From Actinomycetaceae bacterium (lineage in GTDB: Bacteria; Actinomycetota; Actinomycetes; Actinomycetales; Actinomycetaceae), in contig JAUNHH010000006.1 of assembly GCA_030524055.1 (NCBI GenBank), positions 1 through 64,000 of the forward strand: a stretch of 64,000 bases of DNA, given 5' to 3'. Under the pieces are notes generated by a model. It ran no database searches, was not told where the DNA came from, and saw only the letters and a list, made by a program, of their open reading frames with translations. The translations under genes were made by a program, and so were the position numbers. Shown in pieces: positions 44,730 through 53,507 of the stretch; position 1 is the stretch's first letter, and each line of letters begins with the position of its first letter.

Positions 44730-46224
44730 AACCAAAGCGGTGCGACCACTCCTCGAAATGTCTTCTGAAGAGGCCAGAAGCTTTTTATTCGAGCAAAGTA
44801 GCTACTGTTCACTCGACTTGCCGAAGTACTTTGATTTCACCGCTGTACTCACTTGCGCGAGAAAGTTAGTCCGACCCGCGGAGAAACAAAAAACGGCACG
44901 CACGAAGATACGCGCCCTTGACGATGTCAATTACATTATCGTCAGCAATAAGGATGGTGCCTACGCTTGGCGACCCATGCAACTGATACACCCTGTTCTT
45001 TATGCGGAACTGGCCACCCTGCTAACGGAATCTACGAACTGGAAACTACTCCAATCCCGCTTTAAAGACTTTCAGGCAAACGATAGAATTATCTGCACCA
45101 GTCTCCCTGCGATCAGCGAGACTGATTCACAAAAGGCAACTGCCATTTGCAGGTGGTGGCTCGATTTTGAGCAGGAGTCAGTGCGACTATCCCTCGATTA
45201 CAAGTACATTGCCACCACCGATATTACGGACTGCTATGGGGCGATATACACACACAGCATTGCTTGGGCAACCCACACCAAGACCTGGGCAAAAAACCAC
45301 AGGCGAGAAGAATGCTTAGGTAACCAACTTGATGCTATGTTCCAGGATATGCATGAGGGGCAAACAAACGGGATTCCTCAAGGAAATATGATTTCGGATC
45401 TCGTCGCCGAACTTGTCTTAGGTTATGCCGATTTGGAACTCAGCGAAGAATTACAACGCAAGGACAGGGATATAGATTATCGAATTCTTAGACATCGGGA
45501 TGACTATCGCATTTTCACCAAGTCAAAAGAGGACGCACAGGAGATTCTCCTTTTGCTATCCACTATTTTGGGCGCTCTTAATTTCAAGCTAAGCAGCCCC
45601 AAAACTAAGCTTTCAGATGACATAATCGGCTCATCGATAAAACCTGACAAGCAGTATGCAAATCAAGCTCTTAGATTCCGCCGGAGCCGGTTCAAAACAC
45701 TATTACTCATTCGCGATTTTGCCCAGCGTTTTCCCAACTCCGGATCTCTAATGAAGTCCCTGCAGCGTTTCCGCGAGTCTATTGAACCCCGCGCCAAGCG
45801 TCCCCGAAACAACCCAGTGCTGATTGCAATTATTGCAGACATTATGTATCGCAACCCTCGAGTTTATCCCCATGCCGCATCTATTCTTAGTAAGCTCCTC
45901 TCATTCGAAGAAGAAAGCGAGATTAAGGGCTATCTAGAACGCATACGGGATAAGTTTGCTGACATACCTAATACTGGCTTCCTTGATGTCTGGCTCCAGC
46001 GAATTTCTCTCAACTATAAGTTTGACATGGAGTACGGAGAGAAGCTCTGCAAAGTAGCTTGCGGTAGTTCCGAACCAATCTGGAACTCTAAATGGTTGCA
46101 AGAAGCAGAGTCGAGCATTGAGGAGACGTCGATCATAAATCAGGAAGCACTCAACGAGATAGAGGTTGTGATTCCTCTAGAAGAAACAGAGGTATTTACC
46201 CGTCGATACGATGACAGCAAATAG
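44707..46224 (+). CDS. Defence-type reverse transcriptase (UG/Abi-like)
   Basis: 505 residues. RT motifs in order: motif A IATTDITDCYGAIYTHS (Asp172, Asp175), motif B NGIPQGNMISDLVAE (222-235), motif C LRHRDDYRIF (Asp265-Asp266). Where most RTs have YxDD, this one has HRDD. It lacks group II intron maturase and HNH domains, and I saw no retron-like msr/msd hairpin nearby. The C-terminal 200 residues are helical, as in Abi and UG defence RTs (DRT systems), and would carry any partner or priming function. It starts inside hepT (GGAG upstream). Which UG group it belongs to needs a tree. Anti-phage role is inferred from family and from the toxin-antitoxin partner genes. Confidence 0.85.
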   Translation: MTRKTSTETKAVRPLLEMSSEEARSFLFEQSSYCSLDLPKYFDFTAVLTCARKLVRPAEKQKTARTKIRALDDVNYIIVSNKDGAYAWRPMQLIHPVLYAELATLLTESTNWKLLQSRFKDFQANDRIICTSLPAISETDSQKATAICRWWLDFEQESVRLSLDYKYIATTDITDCYGAIYTHSIAWATHTKTWAKNHRREECLGNQLDAMFQDMHEGQTNGIPQGNMISDLVAELVLGYADLELSEELQRKDRDIDYRILRHRDDYRIFTKSKEDAQEILLLLSTILGALNFKLSSPKTKLSDDIIGSSIKPDKQYANQALRFRRSRFKTLLLIRDFAQRFPNSGSLMKSLQRFRESIEPRAKRPRNNPVLIAIIADIMYRNPRVYPHAASILSKLLSFEEESEIKGYLERIRDKFADIPNTGFLDVWLQRISLNYKFDMEYGEKLCKVACGSSEPIWNSKWLQEAESSIEETSIINQEALNEIEVVIPLEETEVFTRRYDDSK

Positions 46225-46342
46225 CCCTCGGCACGCATAGACCAATGAGTTTCCTAGTACCTGTCTTCACTAGGGCAGATTGGCCGCCCTTGATAGCCGT
46301 CGTGCCCCGGCCTCGTAGGGGGAAAGGAAACGGAAACGAGCG

Positions 46343-47122
46343 CTAGATCTCTGCTGTGACCAACGATTTTCCTTCGTCAATCGGCAGGAAATGCGGCGGA
46401 ATAGATGGCACGAAGTCCGGTGGATAGTCTTCCTCATCTGACTCATCTGGATCGATGCGGAGAGCCTCAGCATTGAGCGCTGCCAAGGCATGTGAATCCA
46501 GGCCCCCGACGGGCGGCTGGAAGACCATGAAGGTCTCACCCATACCGACGAGGGTCAGGTGGAAGCGTCGCTCCCAGGACTGAATAATCCGCGCTATTCC
46601 AATGCCCATCAACTCATTGTCATGAACGCAGTACCACCCCAATGTTTCCAACGCATCTGCAGGCGATGTTCCTGGGGCGAGGATCAGTCCTTTTGGTTCC
46701 TTGCCCGCGTACGAGGCAGGCAGATAGAGGTCTGCCGCCTTTGGGAAAGGTGAGGATATTTCTGGGGTGAGCGTCTCCCACTCAGGAAGCGTGCTAAACC
46801 ACCACGCCTTCAAGAGGAACTCCTCGCTATCAAAGTCATCACCAACGTCACTGGATGTTCCCACCAGCGTTAGTTCCGTGTCAGAATCCGTGTCACCATA
46901 GACGACCACTGGCCATAACCCCGTCTGCGGAAAGTAGTAGGCCAGAACTCGGACCACCTGTTGAAGGTCAGCATGAGTCCTCGGCGTTTCCTTGACCATC
47001 CAGCCAACCACCTCCCCTGTGTAATCAGAGATAAGGCGGACTCCTGAAGGTATGGTCAGGCCAGCGATAGCAAGTGGCCCACCGGGCGGAACATTGCCTT
47101 TAGCTTGTGCACGAAACCCCAT
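46343..47122 (-). CDS. DUF4253-like protein, paralogue 1
   Basis: 259-residue soluble acidic protein with no signal peptide. The C-terminal half shows the DUF4253 pattern: APGTSPADALETLGW, GIGIARIIQSWERRFHLTLV and QPPVGGLDSHALAALNAEAL. A similar protein is encoded at 50443-51273; both begin with PPGGPLAIAGLTIP or PPEGPLTIAGITLP. The two flank the SNF2 gene in opposite orientation. Function of the family is unknown; members often sit in polymorphic-toxin or defence neighbourhoods. Confidence 0.75.
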   Translation of the reverse strand: MGFRAQAKGNVPPGGPLAIAGLTIPSGVRLISDYTGEVVGWMVKETPRTHADLQQVVRVLAYYFPQTGLWPVVVYGDTDSDTELTLVGTSSDVGDDFDSEEFLLKAWWFSTLPEWETLTPEISSPFPKAADLYLPASYAGKEPKGLILAPGTSPADALETLGWYCVHDNELMGIGIARIIQSWERRFHLTLVGMGETFMVFQPPVGGLDSHALAALNAEALRIDPDESDEEDYPPDFVPSIPPHFLPIDEGKSLVTAEI

Positions 47123-47367
47123 AAGGACAGGCTAGCCATGAGCCTGCCAGAACGCAGAAGAAGGGCTTTATTGCTGGTAGAGGCAGGGCCGCGGCTCATA
47201 GAAGACAAGGAAAATCAGCTCAATGAGCTCAGAGGCGCAATCGTTAGTGGGAAGAATATGCGGGCCTGCAGAGGATTTTGATTTCGATGGCAACATCGCG
47301 AAGACACTGTCAATCAACCAAGGAAAAGCTGTTCTGACCACCCGAAAAGCCGCTTTAAAATAGGCGG

Positions 47368-50109
47368 GTGGATCGCACTCACATTAGGGCACTACGCCAT
47401 CGAGCTTCAGCACTCGCGGAACTTATTGCCCCCGCCCAGGACCTCCTGAATGAAGTCACTCGGCAAGCCCCAGAAGCACATATTGGCACCCACGTAACGA
47501 TTACTGCCGGCCCTTCTGATTCTCTGTATCTGATTGACCCCGGAACAATAATGTGGCCGGAGGGTTTGTATACTTCTATTGCCTGTGCGGGTGCAGAAAA
47601 TGATCTGACCGTTTTTACCCATATTGCCGCCCCTATTCGGCAGCTCTATCACGATAGCGCTAAAGCAACTAGCTTCTTTGGCTCTCTTTTTTCCACTAAG
47701 GCGCATAAGCAGGCCTTAGCAGCCGCGGAAGAACTAGACAAGCAACTAAATATCCCTTATTTACCTGACCTTGAGCGCGCTATTCGCACGCATTTGGATC
47801 ATGCCCACGAGGCCCGGAATATTCAGAATAATGCTGTTCCTCTTTTTCCTGGGCCGCATGAATATCCAGATGTCTATATTTCCGCCGCACGGCAGGCACT
47901 TGCAAAAGGTGCGGGTGTAGAGAATGCCGAGACCGCAGAGTTTAATATTTTTGATCGCGATTACCTTTCGCAGGCGTATCGCATTCTCACGGAACTCAAT
48001 GCCGCCCCTTTTGCGAAATCTAAACTCGCTGCTTTAGCTAATGCCCATCTTGATGCCCTTCACCAGGAACAAGCCGAAGAGCTTATCGCCCAAATGCCCG
48101 TTGAAGAGCTCAAAACAGTCACTGACGAGCGACTGAGGTTTTCAGGAATTGGCGCCTTTGGGTTGAATACCGTTAAAGATGTGCTGGATGCACCCATCCA
48201 TACGCTTCTTTCTGTGCCAGGAATTGGGGAACAGACCGCGCAACGCATGAAGGCAGCAGCACAGACCCTATTATCTGAAGCCCAAAAGACTGCCTCCCAC
48301 CGAATTGGCAATAATCCGAGCTCAGCGGCTAGGAATCTTGTGGGCACACTCCACCTTTATGAACTGACCGATACCTTTAGCGCGGAAGAGCGGACCCGGC
48401 AACGTCGTCTTCATGAGTATTTTGCGGCCTTTCCCGGGCCAGTGATCAATCACGGTGATCCTTTTATTGCGATTAAAGCAGGTGACATAGCCTACGCCCA
48501 ATTTATTGATGACATTGCATGGGCGACAGAAAATGCCGAAAAGCTTCTTTCCCGGATTCCCACTCACCTTCGCGGCTCAACTGCCGACCAAGCGAGCAGA
48601 GCCATGGCTGGGAATGCCTGGGAGGACTATCAGAGTCGGCCCGCACATTACCAGTCTTTGCTAGATAGCCTTCTGGAGAAAGACACCTCTAGCGCGGCAA
48701 CAGCTGGCCTCGATCAGTCGATTATTGAGGCGATTCGGAGTCTCGAATTAGATGATTCTCTGCTCTCCGGACTTTTTCTCCGCGGCTACCAGAATTTCGG
48801 GGCTAAATTCATTGTCGTTCAGGAGAAAGTCATTCTTGGCGACGAAATGGGCTTGGGGAAAACTGTTCAGGCTTTGGCCGCGGCCGCACATGTCGCAGCA
48901 ACAACACCGAACGCTCGCATCCTGATCGTCGTTCCCGCTTCTCTTATTGTCAATTGGCGCAGGGAGAGCGAAAAATTTACTGCCCTTCCGACCCATATTG
49001 CCCACGGCCCCCTCAAACAACACGAAACAAAGGTCTGGGCGAAAAATGGCGGGATTTTAATTGCCACCTACGAGGGAACCCGGAGTTTGCATATTCCCTC
49101 CCCCACTATGGTGATTGTTGACGAAGCACATATGGTGAAAAATCCAGCAGCGCAACGTTCACAATCGGTGGCGAAACTTATCGACCAAGCACAATTTGCG
49201 GTACTCATGACTGGCACACCAATGGAGAATCGCGTCAATGAATTCGGCCAACTTGTGCGATATATTCAGCCCACCCTGACACAGTCCTTATCAAATGGTA
49301 GGGACATTAAGTCGAGTGTTTTACCCAGTGAATTTCGTGAGGCAATTGCTCCTGTTTATCTGCGGCGAAACCAGGACGATGTGCTAGACGAGCTACCCGA
49401 GAAAGTCGAAAACCTGGATTGGGTTAGTCTCAGCAGAGCCGATATGGCACATTACGCTCAGGCTATTCAGTCAGGCAATTGGATGGGTGCTCGCCAGGCA
49501 GCAATGCTTGCCGAATCCCCACATTCAGCGAAAATTGAACGCATCCGAGAGATTATTGAGGACGCCAAAGAAGACAAGAAGAATGTCCTGATCTTCAGCT
49601 ACTTCCGGAATGTATTAGACCGACTCCACAGTGAGTTTGTTGCTGATAGCGTGGGAATTATTAATGGGGACGTACCCCCAGCGAAACGCCAGGAACTTGT
49701 TGACTCACTGGGCACAAAGGGACATATTCTGCTTTCTCAAATCGGCGCGGGCGGAGTTGGACTCAATATCCAAAGTGCTCAAGTTGTTATTCTGGCAGAA
49801 GTTCAGGTTAAACCGAGCCTCGAAGATCAAGCTATTGCTCGTGCTCACCGAATGGGTCAGACCGATATTGTTCATGTGCACCGCATTATTGGTGATGACA
49901 CTATTGATGAGCGGCTATTAGAAATGAATGCGGTAAAAAGAGACCTCTTTGATCAATACGCCCGTGAATCTGATACCGCTAAAGTTCACGATGCCATTGA
50001 TGTTTCTGAAGCGCAATTGGCCAAGCAAATCATTACCGAAGAAAGAAAGCGGCTGGGCATTGATATGTCCGAGGGCGGGGGCGGCGCTGATACTTCTGCG
50101 GCGCAGTAG
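47368..50109 (+). CDS. SNF2-like helicase with helix-hairpin-helix N-terminal region
   Basis: 913 residues, GTG start. The first 470 residues have no family I recognise except a helix-hairpin-helix-like DNA-binding segment (LLSVPGIGEQTAQRMKAAAQ, about residue 280). The C-terminal 430 residues are an SNF2/superfamily 2 ATPase: motif I GDEMGLGKTVQAL (about 491), Ia IVVPASLIVNWRRE, II VDEAHMVKN (about 585), III MTGTPMENRVNE, V SQIGAGGVGLNIQSA, VI QAIARAHRMGQTD. Such enzymes translocate on duplex DNA. Position beside an RT/toxin-antitoxin operon suggests defence, but it could be a stand-alone remodeller or repair factor. Confidence 0.88.
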   Translation: MDRTHIRALRHRASALAELIAPAQDLLNEVTRQAPEAHIGTHVTITAGPSDSLYLIDPGTIMWPEGLYTSIACAGAENDLTVFTHIAAPIRQLYHDSAKATSFFGSLFSTKAHKQALAAAEELDKQLNIPYLPDLERAIRTHLDHAHEARNIQNNAVPLFPGPHEYPDVYISAARQALAKGAGVENAETAEFNIFDRDYLSQAYRILTELNAAPFAKSKLAALANAHLDALHQEQAEELIAQMPVEELKTVTDERLRFSGIGAFGLNTVKDVLDAPIHTLLSVPGIGEQTAQRMKAAAQTLLSEAQKTASHRIGNNPSSAARNLVGTLHLYELTDTFSAEERTRQRRLHEYFAAFPGPVINHGDPFIAIKAGDIAYAQFIDDIAWATENAEKLLSRIPTHLRGSTADQASRAMAGNAWEDYQSRPAHYQSLLDSLLEKDTSSAATAGLDQSIIEAIRSLELDDSLLSGLFLRGYQNFGAKFIVVQEKVILGDEMGLGKTVQALAAAAHVAATTPNARILIVVPASLIVNWRRESEKFTALPTHIAHGPLKQHETKVWAKNGGILIATYEGTRSLHIPSPTMVIVDEAHMVKNPAAQRSQSVAKLIDQAQFAVLMTGTPMENRVNEFGQLVRYIQPTLTQSLSNGRDIKSSVLPSEFREAIAPVYLRRNQDDVLDELPEKVENLDWVSLSRADMAHYAQAIQSGNWMGARQAAMLAESPHSAKIERIREIIEDAKEDKKNVLIFSYFRNVLDRLHSEFVADSVGIINGDVPPAKRQELVDSLGTKGHILLSQIGAGGVGLNIQSAQVVILAEVQVKPSLEDQAIARAHRMGQTDIVHVHRIIGDDTIDERLLEMNAVKRDLFDQYARESDTAKVHDAIDVSEAQLAKQIITEERKRLGIDMSEGGGGADTSAAQ

Positions 50110-50172
50110 TGCTAGCTGCAATGAGTGACCTTCGCAGAGCGCCTTAGGTGCCTATCCGCATCGGGCCAGGTG

Positions 50173-50357
50173 GACAAAGCGCCGCGAAGACGTGTTTTCG
50201 CGCGGGGATTGTCGTCATGGGCGCGCTTTGTCAGTCGGGGGCTGTTGGCCTGCAATTGGTGACCTGCACAAATAGCGGCCCCGCCCTCGTACGTCACTAC
50301 AAAGCGCCGCCAGGACGTGTTTTGGGCAGCGAATCTACGTTGTGGGCGCGGTTTATC
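50173..50357. repeat. Family A 60-bp palindromic repeats, locus 4 (two copies)
   Basis: Units 50173-50232 and 50299-50357, 66 bp apart. The spacer holds CCTGCAATTGGTGACCTGCA and an exact 13-mer (50279-50291, minus). Sits between the SNF2 stop and DUF4253 paralogue 2. Confidence 0.88.
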
Positions 50358-50442
50358 AATTGGGGCTGGTGGCCTGTCATTGCCAACATACGCAGACGTA
50401 CTCGCTCACGCAAATGTGGGTGGCACCAGGTACCGTCATGAC

Positions 50443-51273
50443 ATGACATTTTCTGCACCACGCCGCGGCGCTCTTCCCCCGGAAGGGCCACTGACCATTG
50501 CCGGAATTACTCTGCCTGCCGGAGTCCACATTTACGGAAAGGAAGGCGAAAACCCTGACCAACCTGTCGCCTGGTTCACCTCTGGCCCCTTTGATGACCC
50601 CATCGACATTATGGACGCGGTGCACACCCTGGCCGCGCACTTCCCTGAAACGGGCCTTTGGCCATTGACTGTCACTGGACTCGATGACAGCCTTGAACGT
50701 CCCTGGCTCGATGGCGAACTTTTAGGTGCGTGGCAGCCCAGCGATCATTCTTTTAATGCAGAGGAATACCTGCTGTCTGAGATGGATCCCGATATCCTTG
50801 AGGAAGATCCAGAGTACGCCGAGTATTACGCCGGTTTGACCCCGATTAACGAGGTCAAAGCATTACATCCAGAGGTTTCTGCCCCATTTCCTGCAGCGGA
50901 CGAGCTTTACATTCCGTGGAATCCTGAAACCCAACAGATTGGAATTCTGCTGGTACCTGCCACATCCCCAGCAGATGCGCTAGAGCCTCTCGGCTGGCTT
51001 GGGCCCACCAACCATGGTTTGGAAGGGATTGGGATTGCTCAGGTTGCCAAGTCCTGGGAAGAACGTTTCCACCTGACGGTATTGGGCGCCAGTTTTGACG
51101 TGCTGTGCTTCCAATTCCCCGAGGGCGGCCTGGACCGCGACGCTTTGGTCGCATTATGCGCGGAAATCTACAAGGCCTGCCCTGATGACTACGACCAAAA
51201 TAACTATACGAATCCGCAGGAATACATTGATCAGAAAGCTTCCGCTCCACTCTTTCGGCTGTGGTGGGACTAA
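50443..51273 (+). CDS. DUF4253-like protein, paralogue 2
   Basis: 276 residues from ATG 50443; the frame is open upstream but runs through a family A repeat. Shares with paralogue 1 the N-terminal PPEGPLTIAGITLPAGVH, TGLWPLTVTG, and the C-terminal PATSPADALEPLGW, GIGIAQVAKSWEERFHLTVL and FPEGGLDRDALVALCAE. No catalytic motif visible. The acidic surface and lack of export signal suggest a cytosolic, possibly immunity-type protein; that is inference. Confidence 0.78.
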   Translation: MTFSAPRRGALPPEGPLTIAGITLPAGVHIYGKEGENPDQPVAWFTSGPFDDPIDIMDAVHTLAAHFPETGLWPLTVTGLDDSLERPWLDGELLGAWQPSDHSFNAEEYLLSEMDPDILEEDPEYAEYYAGLTPINEVKALHPEVSAPFPAADELYIPWNPETQQIGILLVPATSPADALEPLGWLGPTNHGLEGIGIAQVAKSWEERFHLTVLGASFDVLCFQFPEGGLDRDALVALCAEIYKACPDDYDQNNYTNPQEYIDQKASAPLFRLWWD

Positions 51274-51289
51274 GGCGGCAGCCGCTAGC

Positions 51290-51380
51290 GGACGGGCTGG
51301 CACAGGGTAAGTGCCAACCACCAGCGAAGGGGACTGGCACAGAGTAAGTAACAACCACTCCCGAAGGGGGTTGGCACAGG
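51290..51380. repeat. Short imperfect tandem repeat
   Basis: CTGGCACAG-(G/A)GTAAGT followed by CAACCAC and CGAAGGGG recurs at about 43-bp intervals between 51296 and 51380, and TGGCACAGG appears again in the following hairpin. Confidence 0.6.
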
Positions 51381-51382
51381 GC

Positions 51383-51420
51383 GGAGGGTGGCTGGCACAG
51401 GAATGGAAGGGCCACCCTCC
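51383..51420 (-). terminator. Terminator-like hairpin at the end of the T4SS-like operon
   Basis: GGAGGGTGGC and GCCACCCTCC form a perfect 10-bp stem with an 18-nt loop, 17 bp past the last stop codon of the minus-strand operon. Confidence 0.6.
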
Positions 51421-51437
51421 ACCACATAAGCGGTTAC

Positions 51438-53507
51438 CTACTGGGATTGTGCGCCGGAACTGTCAATAAAAGTGGGTCCAACCCCATCCCCTCCTTCTGA
51501 TGGCGCCGCCTGACGGAAGGTGTTATTACCCCAAATCCATGTGCCCTTCGGCGTGAGTGCCCACATGTCATACCCGGAGGACCCTAACTCAACGGCATCC
51601 GTAATGCCTTCCATTTGCGTCAAAGCAGCAGGGTCAGTGGATCGTATTCCGGTGACTTGCCCTGCCATATTCGACCCAAAACACCACACTTTGCCATCAA
51701 CCAGCAGGCAGGTGTGGTCATGTGCAGCAATAATCTGAGTGGGCGTAGTAGATACCGTGCCAATCTCTACAGCCGTGGTGACATCTGGAGGACCTTCTTC
51801 GCGCCCCATTTGGCCGCGATCATTGATCCCCCACGCCCACACCGTATTGCCATTATCAACTGCTACGCCAAAATTCCGGCCAACTGCAAGCTTGACAATA
51901 GTACGTTCCTGCAGGCCCTGGATTTCCTGGGCTTCTCGGTAGTCATTGTCGCCGAAATATCCCCAACAGCTCACGCCAACGCCCTGCGACCCGCATTCAT
52001 AGGACGACTGCCCGGCGCGCAGGTGTTTTGGGGCAGAGGGTGCAGAGGGTGCAGGGGGCGCACCGCCAGGCTGGGTAGCACCAGATTGTGCAGGTGAACC
52101 ACCCAAGGTGGTATCTGTTCCTGGCTGAGCCTCCGATTGCCCAGATTGTGCAGCTGGAACGGGTTGATCCGCGGCAGGAACATTAGTGGCAGCACTCGCC
52201 AACCCAGGGCTAAAGAAACGCAAATAGACCGTTATTGCCCCCATAGCGATAATCAGGAAAATTCCTGCAATCATGCCAATGCGTGCGGGCATAGATAAAT
52301 GGGACAAGGGGCCGGAAGCCGCACCGCTGTCCCTCCCCTGGTGAGGCCGCACTTCACGGAGTTGTCTCTGACGGGCATAGGCTGACTTTTCACTGCGCCT
52401 CTGGCCTTCACTGTGAGGAGGTCGCTCGCGCCGCAGGGGCAAGGAGGAATAGTCGCTGTCTACGGTGTCGTACCGCCTGGAAGTGGAGGAGGAATCATGC
52501 GAGCTGAGCGCTGGCATATGAGAGGTCGCGTGCCGCTGCTCCCTTTCGCGAATTTGGTGGGTCCCGAACCAGTCTCGCTGACCTGACTCGCCTTCATCCG
52601 CCTCATCTCCTTCGTCGCTGTCCCACTCGTCATCATCATGTGTCCACCCCTTATTGCGGCCACTATCAGCGTGAGCATCATGCCGTGCGCTCGAAGGGTT
52701 GCCGAACTCGCTGCGCACATCAAAGTCAGCACTATCTGAATCATGGCTGTCATCAAGTGCCTCATCGTGCAGGGCAGCGTTGCGTGAGAAACCAAGAGAT
52801 ACGCTGCCTTCATCAGGGCGATTTCCGCCCTCGTATGTGGCTTCACGGCTGCTCGCAGCGAAAAGATCGCGCTTTTCGCGATCCCCCTGAGAGTCCGGCC
52901 CATCCTGGCCCATCACTTCATCCCAGGAAGCAACACCCTCCTTTCCTTCTGCTCCGTGACGCCCAGGCGTTCCGCTTCGTTCTGGCGGATCTCCCCATGC
53001 GCTCGCACTGTCCCACACACTTGCGCTGTCCCAGACGTCCGCATCGAACCTATCTGGGCCACCTGCAGGTATCCGCGCAGAAGTCCCGCCCGCATTATCC
53101 CCACCGGGCCCACTATCGGGCCCATATTCGTGCCTCCATTCGCCGCGTCGCGCGCTTTTGGGGTTCCGGCGTTCTGCGCCTCGTCCTCGTTGATGAGTTT
53201 TATCGCGACTGCGCCCGCCCCCAAATGGCAGGGCAGCGAGAATCCGCGAAAAAATCCCACCCTGCTGCCTGCCGGTGCGCGCGGAATCCGCAGCGTAGAG
53301 GTCATCATCGAGGTCCTCGCCAGGTTCAGGTGGCGCAAAACCTTCGTGCCCTGGCGGCAGGGACAGCATTTCCAGCGCCCAGCGCGTCAAACTCGGATAG
53401 GCGTTGGGATGGAAACGCAGTTCAAGCAGAATTTCGTCACTGAGGTGCTGCGTGTCGGAAGCTATGGTGTATAGCTGCTGATCAGAGAGATTCGGGTCAA
53501 GCATCAC
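51438..53507 (-). CDS. Membrane protein with LRV-like N-terminus and RCC1 repeats
   Basis: 689 residues. Residues 5-55 (LSDQQLYTIASDTQHLSDEI) resemble the leucine-rich-repeat-variant domain found in actinobacterial membrane proteins. A long disordered, Asp/Arg/Ser-rich region (70-390) precedes one membrane helix (IGMIAGIFLIIAMGAITVYL, about 400-420). Outside, a QSG/Pro linker leads to RCC1-like repeats (VSCWGYFGDN, VWAWGINDRGQMG, VWCFGSNMAGQ, TWIWGNNTFRQ; residues 500-670), a beta-propeller fold used for protein binding. It overlaps the preceding gene by 4 bp. Probably the surface-exposed, variable partner of the secretion-like operon; role unknown. Confidence 0.78.
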   Translation of the reverse strand: MMLDPNLSDQQLYTIASDTQHLSDEILLELRFHPNAYPSLTRWALEMLSLPPGHEGFAPPEPGEDLDDDLYAADSARTGRQQGGIFSRILAALPFGGGRSRDKTHQRGRGAERRNPKSARRGEWRHEYGPDSGPGGDNAGGTSARIPAGGPDRFDADVWDSASVWDSASAWGDPPERSGTPGRHGAEGKEGVASWDEVMGQDGPDSQGDREKRDLFAASSREATYEGGNRPDEGSVSLGFSRNAALHDEALDDSHDSDSADFDVRSEFGNPSSARHDAHADSGRNKGWTHDDDEWDSDEGDEADEGESGQRDWFGTHQIREREQRHATSHMPALSSHDSSSTSRRYDTVDSDYSSLPLRRERPPHSEGQRRSEKSAYARQRQLREVRPHQGRDSGAASGPLSHLSMPARIGMIAGIFLIIAMGAITVYLRFFSPGLASAATNVPAADQPVPAAQSGQSEAQPGTDTTLGGSPAQSGATQPGGAPPAPSAPSAPKHLRAGQSSYECGSQGVGVSCWGYFGDNDYREAQEIQGLQERTIVKLAVGRNFGVAVDNGNTVWAWGINDRGQMGREEGPPDVTTAVEIGTVSTTPTQIIAAHDHTCLLVDGKVWCFGSNMAGQVTGIRSTDPAALTQMEGITDAVELGSSGYDMWALTPKGTWIWGNNTFRQAAPSEGGDGVGPTFIDSSGAQSQ

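Noticed and set aside
44707-46224. Retron or group II intron
   Set aside because: No msr/msd-like inverted repeats flank the RT, and no maturase or HNH domain follows it.
42072-51273. Integrative element inserted at the tRNA cluster
   Set aside because: No integrase, and I found no direct repeat of any tRNA 3' end on the right side of the island by eye.
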